From Bacteroides sp. 224 (lineage in GTDB: Bacteria; Bacteroidota; Bacteroidia; Bacteroidales; Bacteroidaceae): a stretch of DNA of 48,170 nucleotides. How positions within the stretch are numbered: position 1 is the stretch's first letter; every line of letters begins with the position of its first letter. The DNA lies in the NCBI RefSeq assembly GCF_010500995.1, contig NZ_QVMK01000040.1, positions 1 through 48,170 of the forward strand, written 5' to 3'. Below are positions 40,010 through 48,170 of the stretch, piece by piece. The translations under genes were made by a program, and so were the position numbers. Under the pieces are notes generated by a model, which made no database searches, was not told the origin of the DNA, and saw nothing but the letters and a program-made list of their open reading frames with translations.

Positions 40010-42697
40010 ATGCCCATTAAAATAGATATTCAAACATTAAAAGAACGAGCTCTTAGAGTAGAAAAGGAAAGTAAAGCGTTCTTTAAAGCCATCAAAAAAA
40101 GTAGGCTACGAGAGTTAGATGATACCATTCATGCCCTTCATGAAGAAGTATTCGATGAAATTGATTGTTTGGAGTGTGGCAACTGTTGCCGTTCATTAGG
40201 TCCTCGAATTACCGATAAAGATATTGAACGCATGGCTAAAAGTATGCGTCTAAAACCAACGGAAGTTATCGAGAAATATCTTCGCATCGACGAAGATGGT
40301 GATTATGTATTCAAGTCCATGCCTTGCCCCTTTCTGGGAGAAGATAACTACTGCTTTATTTACGAAGATCGCCCCAAAGCTTGTAGGGAATATCCTCATA
40401 CCGACAGAAAAAAGTTTCATCAAATTTACGCGTTAACTGTGATGAATGCCCGCACATGTCCGGCTGTTTATGAAATTATAGAAAGGTTGAAAAAAACCAC
40501 TCTCTCTCTTTTATTTCTCTTTTTGTTTATCCACTCTTTACAAAGCCAAACCCACGAGATTGTTTCTAAATTGTATCAGGAAGCTCAAAAAAGTCCCACA
40601 TCTACCAATTACCTAAAAGTATGTCGCTATCTTTCGGATCTTGAAATTGCTTCGGATACATTCGGTATTTGTTTGGAAAAAGGATATCAGGCAGCTATTC
40701 AAGAAAAGAACAAACAAAGTATAGGAAGCTATTACCTATTGAAATCAGAATATGATTTTATGCGTGGAATCACAGAAAATCATACGGAAGACAAGAGAAA
40801 AGCCATTGAGGTATTTACTGAAATAAACTACAGAGACGGAATTATGGGAGTTTATAACTCCATGATTTATTACTTCAACCTGAACAAACAAGCAGATTCG
40901 GCTCGTTATTACAGCAAAAAGTCATTAGAGTTATTAGGAGATGAGAAAATACCTCACTACTCGTCGACATTACTTCATGGGCAAGCCATTTCTTTTTTAG
41001 AAGAAAACAAATATGATTCGGCCATGCATTACCAAAAACAAGCGCTGGAAACAGCCTTAGAGATGAACGACACAATCGTAATCTTTGAGGGATACAATGC
41101 GCTTGGAGTTCTACATCGCAAAATAGGAGATATAGACAAAGCTATTTATTATTACGAAAAGGCTATTGAATATAACCGCGAGATGAAATTGAATCGCGGC
41201 GTTTCTGCTCTTTATGCCAACATCGCTATCTTATTCACCAATACTCACGAGGCCGATCGTCTTGAAGAAGGTATCAGGTATGCTCGAAAAGCTTTAGAAG
41301 TAGCTATTGAAGAAAAAAATGATTTCCTGACAGCCAATGCCTATTCATATTTATCGCGTTTTCTGTTAGAAACAAAGAAATCCGAAGATAGAGAGGAAGC
41401 TTTAAACTATGCTCATAAGTGTTTGAGTCTGAGTACACGCCTCAACACCCCTCGTTTTATACTGTCTGCCATCACTCGATTGGTTATGATACACAACCAA
41501 ATGCATCATACAGATTCTACTGTGTACTATCTTCAAAAGGGCGATGAAGTTATTAAACAAATGCCCCCATACAGTTCTGAGATTACCGGTTTTTACGAGG
41601 CTCAACTATCTACCTATAATCAAAATAAAAGATATCGCGAAGCAGTAGCCATAGGTGCCAAGTTGGAAAAAACGTATAAAGAGCAAACTACGCCTTTTCT
41701 CCATGTCAAGCTATATGAGAGTTTGGCCACTGCTCACAATGGTTTGGGAGAGTATCAGAAAGCATACGAATACCTCCAAAGGGCTTTACAAGCTAAAGAT
41801 TCTATTTTTAAGGCCGATCACAACAAAAAGATGGCTGAGTTTACAATAAAATATCAAACTACAGAAAAAGAACTCGAAATAGCACATCTCAAACGGCAAC
41901 AGTTGGAAGAAGAAGCAACGGTAATGAAGCAGCGCTTGGTGTATGTAGGTATATTCACCGGGTTAGCAATGTTTATTTTGTTGCTTCTCTTCAATCGTCA
42001 ACGGTTAAAAGCTAAAACAGCCAAGCTTGCGCAATATGCGGAAGAAAAAGAAAAAGAATTTGTTATGCTTCAGAAGGAATCGGAATTACGACTTACCAGA
42101 AAGTATATTGATGGCTTGGAAGCAGAAAGAACCCGTCTGGCCAAAGAGCTTCATGATGGTGTTTGCAATAATTTGCTGGCTGTAGAAATGAATATGAAAG
42201 AAATACCCGGAAGCAACGAAAAACTACAAAAGGCATTGAAACTGCTAAACGATACGAATGCAAACATCCGGAATGTATCTCACGAATTAATGCCTCCCCC
42301 ACTCCAGTATGCCAACATTGATGAAATGTTGGAAGATATGATTTATCATTTCAAATTACCTCAAGGAGTAACAATGAATTATACATCGACCGAGGAAATG
42401 GACTGGAATCTTATTCCGCAACAAACCGGATATGAGATATACCGTATTGCACAAGAGGCAATAAACAATAGTCTGAAGCATGCCAAAGCAACCTATATTC
42501 ATGTTTCGCTAAACATAGAAAACAGACTGCTTCAACTGAGTGTGGCAGACAACGGAAAAGGCTTCGACAACATTCACCCAACAGCTTCGGGCATAGGGTT
42601 AAGAACGATGAAGGACAGAGCAGAAAGCATACATGGAGAGTTGCGAATTGACAGTAACTCCGAAGGAACAAATATTCGATTACAATTAAATCTCTAA
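40010..42697 (+). CDS. YkgJ cysteine-cluster protein fused to TPR sensor histidine kinase
   Basis: An 895-aa ORF. Residues 1-~160 are a YkgJ/UPF0153 metal-cluster protein with Cys53, 56, 59, 60, 106, 115, 125 and 150 (CLECGNCC, CPFLGEDNYC, PKACREYP). Residues ~161-180 (KKTTLSLLFLFLFIHSLQSQ) look like a signal peptide but continue the same frame. TPR repeats follow (~185-620, e.g. GVLHRKIGDIDKAIYYYEKAI), then one transmembrane helix (VYVGIFTGLAMFILLLLF), a coiled coil, a HisKA_3 dimerisation domain with His715 in LAKELHDGVCNN, and a HATPase domain (NNSLKHA, DNGKGFD, GIGLRTM). In relatives these are normally two genes. A TTG codon at 40487 could start the kinase separately as MKKTTLSLLFLF. Confidence 0.9.
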   Translation: MPIKIDIQTLKERALRVEKESKAFFKAIKKSRLRELDDTIHALHEEVFDEIDCLECGNCCRSLGPRITDKDIERMAKSMRLKPTEVIEKYLRIDEDGDYVFKSMPCPFLGEDNYCFIYEDRPKACREYPHTDRKKFHQIYALTVMNARTCPAVYEIIERLKKTTLSLLFLFLFIHSLQSQTHEIVSKLYQEAQKSPTSTNYLKVCRYLSDLEIASDTFGICLEKGYQAAIQEKNKQSIGSYYLLKSEYDFMRGITENHTEDKRKAIEVFTEINYRDGIMGVYNSMIYYFNLNKQADSARYYSKKSLELLGDEKIPHYSSTLLHGQAISFLEENKYDSAMHYQKQALETALEMNDTIVIFEGYNALGVLHRKIGDIDKAIYYYEKAIEYNREMKLNRGVSALYANIAILFTNTHEADRLEEGIRYARKALEVAIEEKNDFLTANAYSYLSRFLLETKKSEDREEALNYAHKCLSLSTRLNTPRFILSAITRLVMIHNQMHHTDSTVYYLQKGDEVIKQMPPYSSEITGFYEAQLSTYNQNKRYREAVAIGAKLEKTYKEQTTPFLHVKLYESLATAHNGLGEYQKAYEYLQRALQAKDSIFKADHNKKMAEFTIKYQTTEKELEIAHLKRQQLEEEATVMKQRLVYVGIFTGLAMFILLLLFNRQRLKAKTAKLAQYAEEKEKEFVMLQKESELRLTRKYIDGLEAERTRLAKELHDGVCNNLLAVEMNMKEIPGSNEKLQKALKLLNDTNANIRNVSHELMPPPLQYANIDEMLEDMIYHFKLPQGVTMNYTSTEEMDWNLIPQQTGYEIYRIAQEAINNSLKHAKATYIHVSLNIENRLLQLSVADNGKGFDNIHPTASGIGLRTMKDRAESIHGELRIDSNSEGTNIRLQLNL

Positions 42698-42709
42698 TTA
42701 TTCTAAAAC

Positions 42710-43414
42710 ATGAAACAAAAAATCATCTATTTCGTACTACTATTCCTCCTGATACAACCTATCAGCCTAAAAGCCCAAGAGTTTTATATCGATGCCGATT
42801 TAACAAGCAGCTATGTCTGGCGTGGAATGAAAAACGCCAATGTCAGCTTCCAGCCAACTGTTGGAGTCGATTTCAAAGGATTCTCTTTCTATGCCTGGGG
42901 TTCCACAGACCTTAAATCTTTTAGTCAGGAGCTTGATTTTTACCTGGCCTATCAATACAAAAGATTTCAAATAGAAGTGGCCGATTACTTTTTATTCCCC
43001 GGAGATGAGGATGAATATGCAAACAGTAAATATTTTGATTACAGTGCCCGCACCACAGGCCATTCTTTTGATGCGATATTAAGTTATACACTCAGCGAAA
43101 GATTACCCCTTACCTTAATGTGGAGTACTATTTTTGCCGGAGAGGATTATTATAATGAGAATGGTAAGCGTTCTTATTCTTCTTACTTTGAGTTATCTTA
43201 CCCTTTTAGTTTCAAAGAATTTGATTTCAACGTAGAAGCCGGATTTACTCCCTGGGAGGGTTTATATGCTAATAAATTCAATTTAGTAAATGTAGGACTC
43301 TCTATCGGAAAGGAAGTGAAAATCACGGATCGGATAACAATTCCGGTAACGGGGAAGGTTATTGTTAATCCGTATGAGGAGAAGACGCATTTGGTGGTGG
43401 CTGTAAGTTTTTGA
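42710..43414 (+). CDS. TorF-like outer-membrane beta-barrel protein
   Basis: A 234-aa protein with a signal peptide (IIYFVLLFLLIQPISLKAQ) and a small beta-barrel of alternating strands, ending in LVVAVSF with a terminal Phe. The segment DLTSSYVWRGM, then FQPTVGVDFKGFSFYAWGS, matches the TorF/Gcw_chp putative porin family. It lies 12 bp after the kinase and is probably co-transcribed with it. The substrate, if a porin, is unknown. Confidence 0.8.
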   Translation: MKQKIIYFVLLFLLIQPISLKAQEFYIDADLTSSYVWRGMKNANVSFQPTVGVDFKGFSFYAWGSTDLKSFSQELDFYLAYQYKRFQIEVADYFLFPGDEDEYANSKYFDYSARTTGHSFDAILSYTLSERLPLTLMWSTIFAGEDYYNENGKRSYSSYFELSYPFSFKEFDFNVEAGFTPWEGLYANKFNLVNVGLSIGKEVKITDRITIPVTGKVIVNPYEEKTHLVVAVSF

Positions 43415-43432
43415 TAAATACCTGCGCAAGAG

Positions 43433-43474
43433 AGAAGCCTTCTTTTTTTTGTGTACGTAAAGAAGGCTTCTTTT
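43433..43474. terminator. Bidirectional terminator
   Basis: AGAAGCCTTCTTT (43433-43445) pairs with AAAGAAGGCTTCT (43459-43471), a 13-bp stem with T runs on both strands, between the convergent porin-like and symporter genes. Confidence 0.87.
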
Positions 43475-43479
43475 ATCTC

Positions 43480-45036
43480 CTATTTTCGTTTTATTTTCCT
43501 TGTCACCAAACTCCCCACCACCATCGCCATGATCGAAAGCGGAAGCGCAAATACTATCGGGTCAATCATTGGAAAAGGATAAGATTCAATCAACACATCT
43601 TTTCCAAACACAGCCTTGCAGATTCCCATGGCTGCTGCTTCTTTCTCGTGCAAAAACACTAATGCAAAGATAGTACTCAAAGCACCTACCCATAGGCTGG
43701 CCAATGCTCCCTGGCGGGTAGCTCCTTTCCAATAAAGGGCAGAGAAATAAGCAGGTAAAAAAGAAGAGGCACAGATACCCATAAACATGGCGGTTCCCCG
43801 GGCAATTATATCATTAGGAAGCATATAACAAATAACATAACTAACTAAAATAGCAAAAAGTATTCCTATGCGAATAATATTGGTTAGCTTATTGCGGGAA
43901 CGCGGCCTATAAGTTCCATAAATATCAGACCCAACCGAAGCTCCCATAGTATGGAACTGCGAACTAAGTGTAGACATACTTGCCGAAAGTATGCAAAGCA
44001 TAAAGACAGCTCCAAACCAATCGGGCATGGCATTATCTATAAAATAAGGAATAATCTTATCGATGTCTTTAACAACTTCTGTGGCTACTCCTCCTTGCGT
44101 CTGCAAAAAATAAAGATTACTCAATGGGCCTACATGATAAATGGAACCCACCGTCACCAGTATAAATAAGCTGCCAACAAAAACTCCTCTATTTAATTGC
44201 TTGCTGCTCTTTACTGTCATAAAACGAACAACGAGCTGTGGCTGAGCCAAACACCCAAGACCTACCCCCATTATTAAAGAAGTAACAAGAGTAAACCATT
44301 GCGGAGATCCCACAACCGGCATGCGCGTCCAGCCCTGATGCCCTAATTCTCTGAATTTCTCGGGAACCAATGGCGCAATATCGCTTAATGCTTCATTCGC
44401 TTCTGTAAATCCCATTCCAAGTACCTTATAGAACCAGAAAAGAAGAAATAGCATACAGGCAAACATTATACATGCTTGCATTGCATCTGTATACATTACC
44501 CCTTTCATACCTCCTGCAATTACATAAGCAGCAATCACTAAAGTAAAAATCAACAAGGCTATATTAAAATCTATTTGGAAAATTTGCTCAATAAATACCG
44601 CTCCCCCTTTCATTACCACAGCAGCATATAGTGGCATTCCTAAGAAGATAACAGCAGCAACAAATACCTGTATGGAACGGGAGCGATAATAACGCCCCAA
44701 GAATTGCGGAAATGTACTCACATTTAATTTAGCCCCTATCCGCCTGGTTCGTAGGCCAAAGAATATGAAAGCTATAATGACCCCCACAAACATATTCAGA
44801 AAGCAGAGCCATTGAATACCCATTCCGAACGCTGCGGAAAATCCTCCAAACCCTACAATAGCAGAAGCAGAAATAAAAGCTGCTCCATAAGAAAGTGCCA
44901 TTACAATGGGATTCATTTCACGACCACCCACCAGATAATCGTTGGAAGAGGTTGTTTTTCTATATCCCAAAAAGCCTAAAAAGGCAATCAGTAGCAAATA
45001 AGCCACCACTATTAGTCCAAGAACAAATGTACTCAT
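43480..45036 (-). CDS. Sodium:solute symporter family protein
   Basis: A 518-aa inner-membrane transporter of the SSS family with about 13 helices. The N-terminal SNDYLVGGREMNPIVMALSYGAAFISASAIVGFGG is the family's first-helix signature, and VIAAYVIAGGMKGVMYTDAMQACIM is the conserved TM5-6 loop. The substrate could be acetate, pantothenate, proline or a sugar acid; sequence alone does not decide. Its ATG shares one base with the stop of the 40-aa accessory gene (TGATG), so the two are translationally coupled. Confidence 0.93.
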   Translation of the reverse strand: MSTFVLGLIVVAYLLLIAFLGFLGYRKTTSSNDYLVGGREMNPIVMALSYGAAFISASAIVGFGGFSAAFGMGIQWLCFLNMFVGVIIAFIFFGLRTRRIGAKLNVSTFPQFLGRYYRSRSIQVFVAAVIFLGMPLYAAVVMKGGAVFIEQIFQIDFNIALLIFTLVIAAYVIAGGMKGVMYTDAMQACIMFACMLFLLFWFYKVLGMGFTEANEALSDIAPLVPEKFRELGHQGWTRMPVVGSPQWFTLVTSLIMGVGLGCLAQPQLVVRFMTVKSSKQLNRGVFVGSLFILVTVGSIYHVGPLSNLYFLQTQGGVATEVVKDIDKIIPYFIDNAMPDWFGAVFMLCILSASMSTLSSQFHTMGASVGSDIYGTYRPRSRNKLTNIIRIGILFAILVSYVICYMLPNDIIARGTAMFMGICASSFLPAYFSALYWKGATRQGALASLWVGALSTIFALVFLHEKEAAAMGICKAVFGKDVLIESYPFPMIDPIVFALPLSIMAMVVGSLVTRKIKRK

Positions 45037-45158
45037 CAGGCTTCGTCTTTATCATTGTTCTTATTCCAATACTTAATGCCGTACCAGGCAGCGAAGAGTA
45101 CACATATCACCGAAAAGAGATATGGCAGATAGATTAGCGGATCTTCAATTCCAAACAT
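45036..45158 (-). CDS. Symporter small accessory protein, 40 aa
   Basis: A 40-aa ORF, MFGIEDPLIYLPYLFSVICV at its N-terminus and ending WNKNNDKDEA. It has one transmembrane helix (residues ~9-29) and a charged cytoplasmic tail. This matches the small accessory proteins found directly upstream of SSS symporters in Bacteroidetes and other bacteria (a D-P-x-I/L-x-L-x-Y start). Its TGA stop overlaps the symporter ATG by one base. It probably stabilises or regulates the transporter, by analogy. Confidence 0.82.
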   Translation of the reverse strand: MFGIEDPLIYLPYLFSVICVLFAAWYGIKYWNKNNDKDEA

Positions 45159-45186
45159 TTCGTTACTATTTTAGGGATACAGGTTG

Positions 45187-45194
45187 CAAAAGTA
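45187..45194 (-). promoter_or_regulatory. Predicted -7 box of the symporter operon
   Basis: On the minus strand TACTTTTG matches TAnnTTTG, 28 bp before the accessory-protein start at 45158. The -33 region is AT-rich without a clear TTTG. Confidence 0.5.
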
Positions 45195-45290
45195 ACGAAT
45201 TTATTGAATAATTAAAATAAATGTTTCGTTTTGAATAAACAAATATAAACTTTAGTTATAAATATTCATTAGGTATACAATATGGTTAAC

Positions 45291-48026
45291 TTAAAACAGT
45301 TTCAACTTATTTTCCTGTGCCTCTTCCAAAGACACTAAATCAGACTGTGGCGTTCCTTTTTTCTGTATGTTCTTATATTCCTCTTCCAACTCTCTTACAA
45401 ACTGCTCTTTAGAATCGGCATGCATTAATTTAGAAGCAACAACTGCATTCTGCGAAGCATCCTTCAGATACACCACAGGCGCATTATATGCCGGGGCAAT
45501 CTTTAAAGCTGTATGAAGCTTGGAAGTTGTAGCACCACCTATTAATAGGGGAACACTTAATCCAGCTCTCTTTAATTCAACAGCTACATGCACCATCTCT
45601 TCTAAAGATGGAGTAATTAATCCGCTTAGCCCAATCATGTCCACTTTTTCCTCGATAGCACGCTGAACGATGGTTTCTGCCGGTACCATAACTCCCAGGT
45701 CTATTATCTCGTAACCGTTACAAGCCATCACAACCGAAACGATGTTCTTACCAATATCATGAACATCACCTTTCACTGTAGCTAACAACACTTTTCCTGC
45801 TGATATTGTTCCTTCCTGTTTCTCCGATTCAATTACCGGCTGTAGAATACTCACCGCTTTCTTCATGGTACGGGCAGTTTTCACTACTTGAGGAAGAAAC
45901 ATTTTACCTTCGCCAAAAAGTTCTCCCACCTTATTCATTCCGGCCATCAATGGTCCTTCAATAATATCAACTGCTTTGTTGTAGAGAGGCAATGCTTCAG
46001 CTATATCATTCTCCAAATAATCGCCTATTCCTTTTACCAAAGCATATTTCAATCGTTCTTCCACATTCTCGGTACGCCATGCATCTTGCTTCACTGCCTG
46101 ATTGGTATCCGCGGTTGTTGTTTTCAAAGATTCAGCAAGTTCAATCAAACGCTCGGCAGCATCCGAACGCCGATTTAATACCACATCTTCTATCTTAACC
46201 AATACATCTTCAGGAATATCTGTATACAATACAGCAGTGGCGGGATTTACAATTCCCATGTCGAGCCCTTGCTGAATAGCATGATACAGAAATACCGCAT
46301 GCATGGCCTCCCGGATATAATTGTTGCCCCGGAATGAAAATGAAAGATTACTGATACCTCCGCTGATTCTTGCACCCGGAAGATTCTTTTTAATCCAACC
46401 TACTGTTTGTATAAAATCTACGGCATAGTTGTTATGCTCTTCTATGCCGGTAGCCACAGCAAGTACATTCGGATCGAAAATAATATCATTGGGGTTAAAA
46501 GCTACTTTATCAACTAATAGCCGGTAGGCTCTGCCACAAATCTCTATCTTTCTGTCAAAAGTATCGGCTTGCCCTTTTTCATCAAACGCCATTACTACTA
46601 CAGCAGCCCCATATTGCTTAATGGCACGTGCATAAGACAAGAATTTCTCTTCTCCTTCCTTTAAGGATATTGAATTTACGATGGATTTTCCCTGCAAGCA
46701 TTCCAATCCGGCGGTGATAACTTCCCATTTGGAGGAGTCGATCATAACAGGTACACGGGCAATATCGGGTTCGGAAGCTATCAGATTGAGGAAAGTGGTC
46801 ATTTCTTCCTTAGCATCGAGTAGACCATCGTCCATATTTACATCAATAATCAAAGCTCCATCTTCTACTTGCTTTCGAGCAATAGAAAGGGCTTCCTCGT
46901 ATTTCTTTTCCTGTATCAACCGAAGGAATTTGCGAGAACCGGCCACATTACATCGTTCGCCAATATTCACAAAATTCATTTCGGGTTTTACTTCCAGCAA
47001 TTCTAACCCGGAAAGCCATAAACTATCCGGTTTACCAACCGGAATATGAGGAACTGCATCTTTAACTAAAGCCGGATATTCAGCAATATAAGCATCGGTG
47101 GTTCCACAACATCCTCCAATAATATTAATAAGACCTTCCGTTATATATTCTTTCACTTGCAAAGCCATTTCTTGTGGAGTCTGATCATACAGTCCTAAAC
47201 TGTTGGGAAGTCCGGCATTTGGATATGCACTTATATAATAAGGTGCTCTTGCCGCTAATTGTTCCAGAAATGGTTTGAGTTGTCTGGCTCCGAAAGAGCA
47301 GTTCAAGCCGATTGAAAAGATATTGGCATGTTGAACAGAAGCCAGAAAAGCATCTAAAGTCTGTCCGGAAAGTGTTCGCCCTCCTACATCCGACACAGTT
47401 ACCGAAAGCATTAAGGGCACTTTTATTCCGGTTTCTTCCATTGCTTGTTCGGCTGCAAAGATAGCGGCTTTAGCATTCAAGGTATCGAAGATGGTTTCAA
47501 TCAGAATGGCATCTACCCCACCCTGCAATAACACTCTCATTTGCTGATAATACGCCTCAACCAACTCATTATATGTAACTCCACGCAACGCAGGATTATT
47601 CACATCGGGAGAGATGGAAGCTGTTTTATTTGTAGGTCCTACCGAACCAGCCACGAAACGAGGTTTATCCGGAGTCTTTGCTGTGTATTCATCAGCCACT
47701 TCACGAGCCAGTTTAACGGCTGCCCTATTTATTTCATCCACATACTCCTCTACATGATAGTCGGCCATCGAAATAATAGTAGAACTGAATGTATTGGTTT
47801 CAATGATATCTGCCCCGGCTTCCAGGTATTTCCGATGAATATCTTGTATAACATCAGGACGAGTCAGACAAAGCAAATCATTGTTTCCTTTCATCTGACC
47901 GGGTATATCTGTAAATCGATTCCCTCTAAAGTCTTCCTCTGTCAGGTTATATTGTTGAATCATGGTACCCATGGCACCATCTAATATCAAAATTCGCTCG
48001 GTAATGAGTTGAGGTATTGTTTTCAT
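45291..48026 (-). CDS. metH: Cobalamin-dependent methionine synthase lacking the reactivation domain
   Basis: Transfers the methyl group of methyl-tetrahydrofolate to homocysteine through cobalamin. Domains in order: homocysteine-binding barrel (~1-320; ILDGAMGTMIQ, zinc cysteines in GLNCSFG and GGCCGTT), pterin-binding barrel (~345-610; FVNIGERCNVAGSRKF), helical cap (~650-740) and cobalamin domain with axial His756 in GDVHDIGKNIV. It stops at residue 911 (NKLKLF), whereas full-length MetH is about 1,200 aa with a C-terminal AdoMet reactivation domain. The end is a clean stop, not an indel. No cobalamin riboswitch is recognisable in the 144 bp upstream. Confidence 0.96.
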   Translation of the reverse strand: MKTIPQLITERILILDGAMGTMIQQYNLTEEDFRGNRFTDIPGQMKGNNDLLCLTRPDVIQDIHRKYLEAGADIIETNTFSSTIISMADYHVEEYVDEINRAAVKLAREVADEYTAKTPDKPRFVAGSVGPTNKTASISPDVNNPALRGVTYNELVEAYYQQMRVLLQGGVDAILIETIFDTLNAKAAIFAAEQAMEETGIKVPLMLSVTVSDVGGRTLSGQTLDAFLASVQHANIFSIGLNCSFGARQLKPFLEQLAARAPYYISAYPNAGLPNSLGLYDQTPQEMALQVKEYITEGLINIIGGCCGTTDAYIAEYPALVKDAVPHIPVGKPDSLWLSGLELLEVKPEMNFVNIGERCNVAGSRKFLRLIQEKKYEEALSIARKQVEDGALIIDVNMDDGLLDAKEEMTTFLNLIASEPDIARVPVMIDSSKWEVITAGLECLQGKSIVNSISLKEGEEKFLSYARAIKQYGAAVVVMAFDEKGQADTFDRKIEICGRAYRLLVDKVAFNPNDIIFDPNVLAVATGIEEHNNYAVDFIQTVGWIKKNLPGARISGGISNLSFSFRGNNYIREAMHAVFLYHAIQQGLDMGIVNPATAVLYTDIPEDVLVKIEDVVLNRRSDAAERLIELAESLKTTTADTNQAVKQDAWRTENVEERLKYALVKGIGDYLENDIAEALPLYNKAVDIIEGPLMAGMNKVGELFGEGKMFLPQVVKTARTMKKAVSILQPVIESEKQEGTISAGKVLLATVKGDVHDIGKNIVSVVMACNGYEIIDLGVMVPAETIVQRAIEEKVDMIGLSGLITPSLEEMVHVAVELKRAGLSVPLLIGGATTSKLHTALKIAPAYNAPVVYLKDASQNAVVASKLMHADSKEQFVRELEEEYKNIQKKGTPQSDLVSLEEAQENKLKLF

Positions 48027-48045
48027 ACTAACTGAAATAATAAAC

Positions 48046-48075
48046 CACAGATTAACGCAGATTCTCGCAGATTAG
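48046..48075. repeat. Three 10-bp tandem units (CGCAGATT)
   Basis: CACAGATTAA, CGCAGATTCT and CGCAGATTAG follow each other from 48046 in exact 10-bp steps, upstream of metH. Similar CAGATTA-type tandem stretches are common in Bacteroides intergenic DNA; a function is not known to me. Confidence 0.7.
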
Positions 48076-48110
48076 AGCCTGTTTAAATTTTGCTCGTTCT
48101 TTTATTTAGT
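48074..48110. repeat. 37-bp dispersed repeat, copy 2 (possible insertion-sequence end)
   Basis: Reverse complement of 24934-24970 with three mismatches. It begins AGAGCCTGTTTAAATTTTGC. Just beyond it, the minus strand at 48170-48138 is open and ends in a TAA, reading ...CGSNSPLFSP before the stop. That could be the C-terminus of a gene, perhaps a transposase, running into the window edge. The sequence ends too soon to tell. Confidence 0.6.
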
Positions 48111-48170
48111 GCTATTTTTAGGCTGTTTGTTTTCTTTTTAAGGTGAGAATAGCGGGCTATTTGAACCGCA

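Noticed and set aside
47541..47984. 147-codon plus-strand ORF inside metH
   Set aside because: It is a shadow of the metH coding strand, with no recognisable domain; codon content fits the antisense of a real gene. The same holds for 46681-47049 and 45888-46178.
48027..48170. Cobalamin or SAM riboswitch upstream of metH
   Set aside because: I see no B12-box-like core or conserved pairing; the region holds only short repeats.

Overview
The window looks like a chromosomal segment of a gut Bacteroidales bacterium, probably Bacteroidaceae (Bacteroides or Phocaeicola type). The evidence is AT-rich coding DNA with Bacteroidetes-only families (DUF4251, DUF4492, DUF5686 with an N-terminal carboxypeptidase-like domain), a secreted GH2 beta-galactosidase, a 40-aa symporter accessory peptide, and many upstream regions carrying the Bacteroidetes -7 box TAnnTTTG, several with a TTG or TTTG about 20 bp further upstream. 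This is assigned from recognised families and motifs only; no database search was run.

Layout. 1-337 is non-coding: nine 11-bp tandem units, an operator-like palindrome and the promoter of pflB-pflA (anaerobic pyruvate cleavage). A very short ECF-sigma-like ORF faces pflA. Then come a DUF4251 secreted protein, a TRIC/UPF0126 membrane protein, a UDP-GlcNAc 2-epimerase-like protein with altered catalytic residues, a DUF5686 outer-membrane protein, rarA and a 2-hydroxyacid dehydrogenase. 11.1-14.2 kb is the cytochrome bd operon (DUF4492-cydA-cydB, minus strand). 14.4-20.8 kb is a TolC/MacA/MacB-type efflux operon ending in its own LytS-type kinase and LytTR regulator. A possible ~105-nt RNA gene follows. 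21.0-24.7 kb is the oxidative pentose phosphate operon (gnd-zwf-pgl, minus). Then a 22-bp repeat array, a DAACS symporter, an SPFH protein, EttA, tRNA-Lys(TTT), a large AsmA-like protein, a DUF937-like protein, lacZ, a small GNAT, a lytic transglycosylase, a two-gene radical-SAM DNA-repair pair, a YkgJ / sensor-kinase fused ORF with a TorF-like barrel, a sodium:solute symporter with its 40-aa partner, and metH without its reactivation domain.

How it fits together. The content is mostly core: fermentation (pfl), nanaerobic respiration (cyd), NADPH supply (gnd-zwf-pgl), methionine synthesis, translation (EttA, tRNA-Lys) and envelope upkeep. No complete mobile element, phage, CRISPR array or rRNA is present. 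The most unusual signals are not ordinary genes: (i) three intergenic arrays built on an exact 11/22-bp period, each ending 70-90 bp upstream of a predicted plus-strand -7 box; (ii) the in-frame fusion of a YkgJ zinc/iron-cluster protein to a TPR sensor kinase; (iii) a candidate small RNA between convergent operons; (iv) an epimerase-fold protein missing three of four catalytic residues; (v) a 21-bp direct repeat resembling a LytTR-type binding site in front of the DUF4251 gene.
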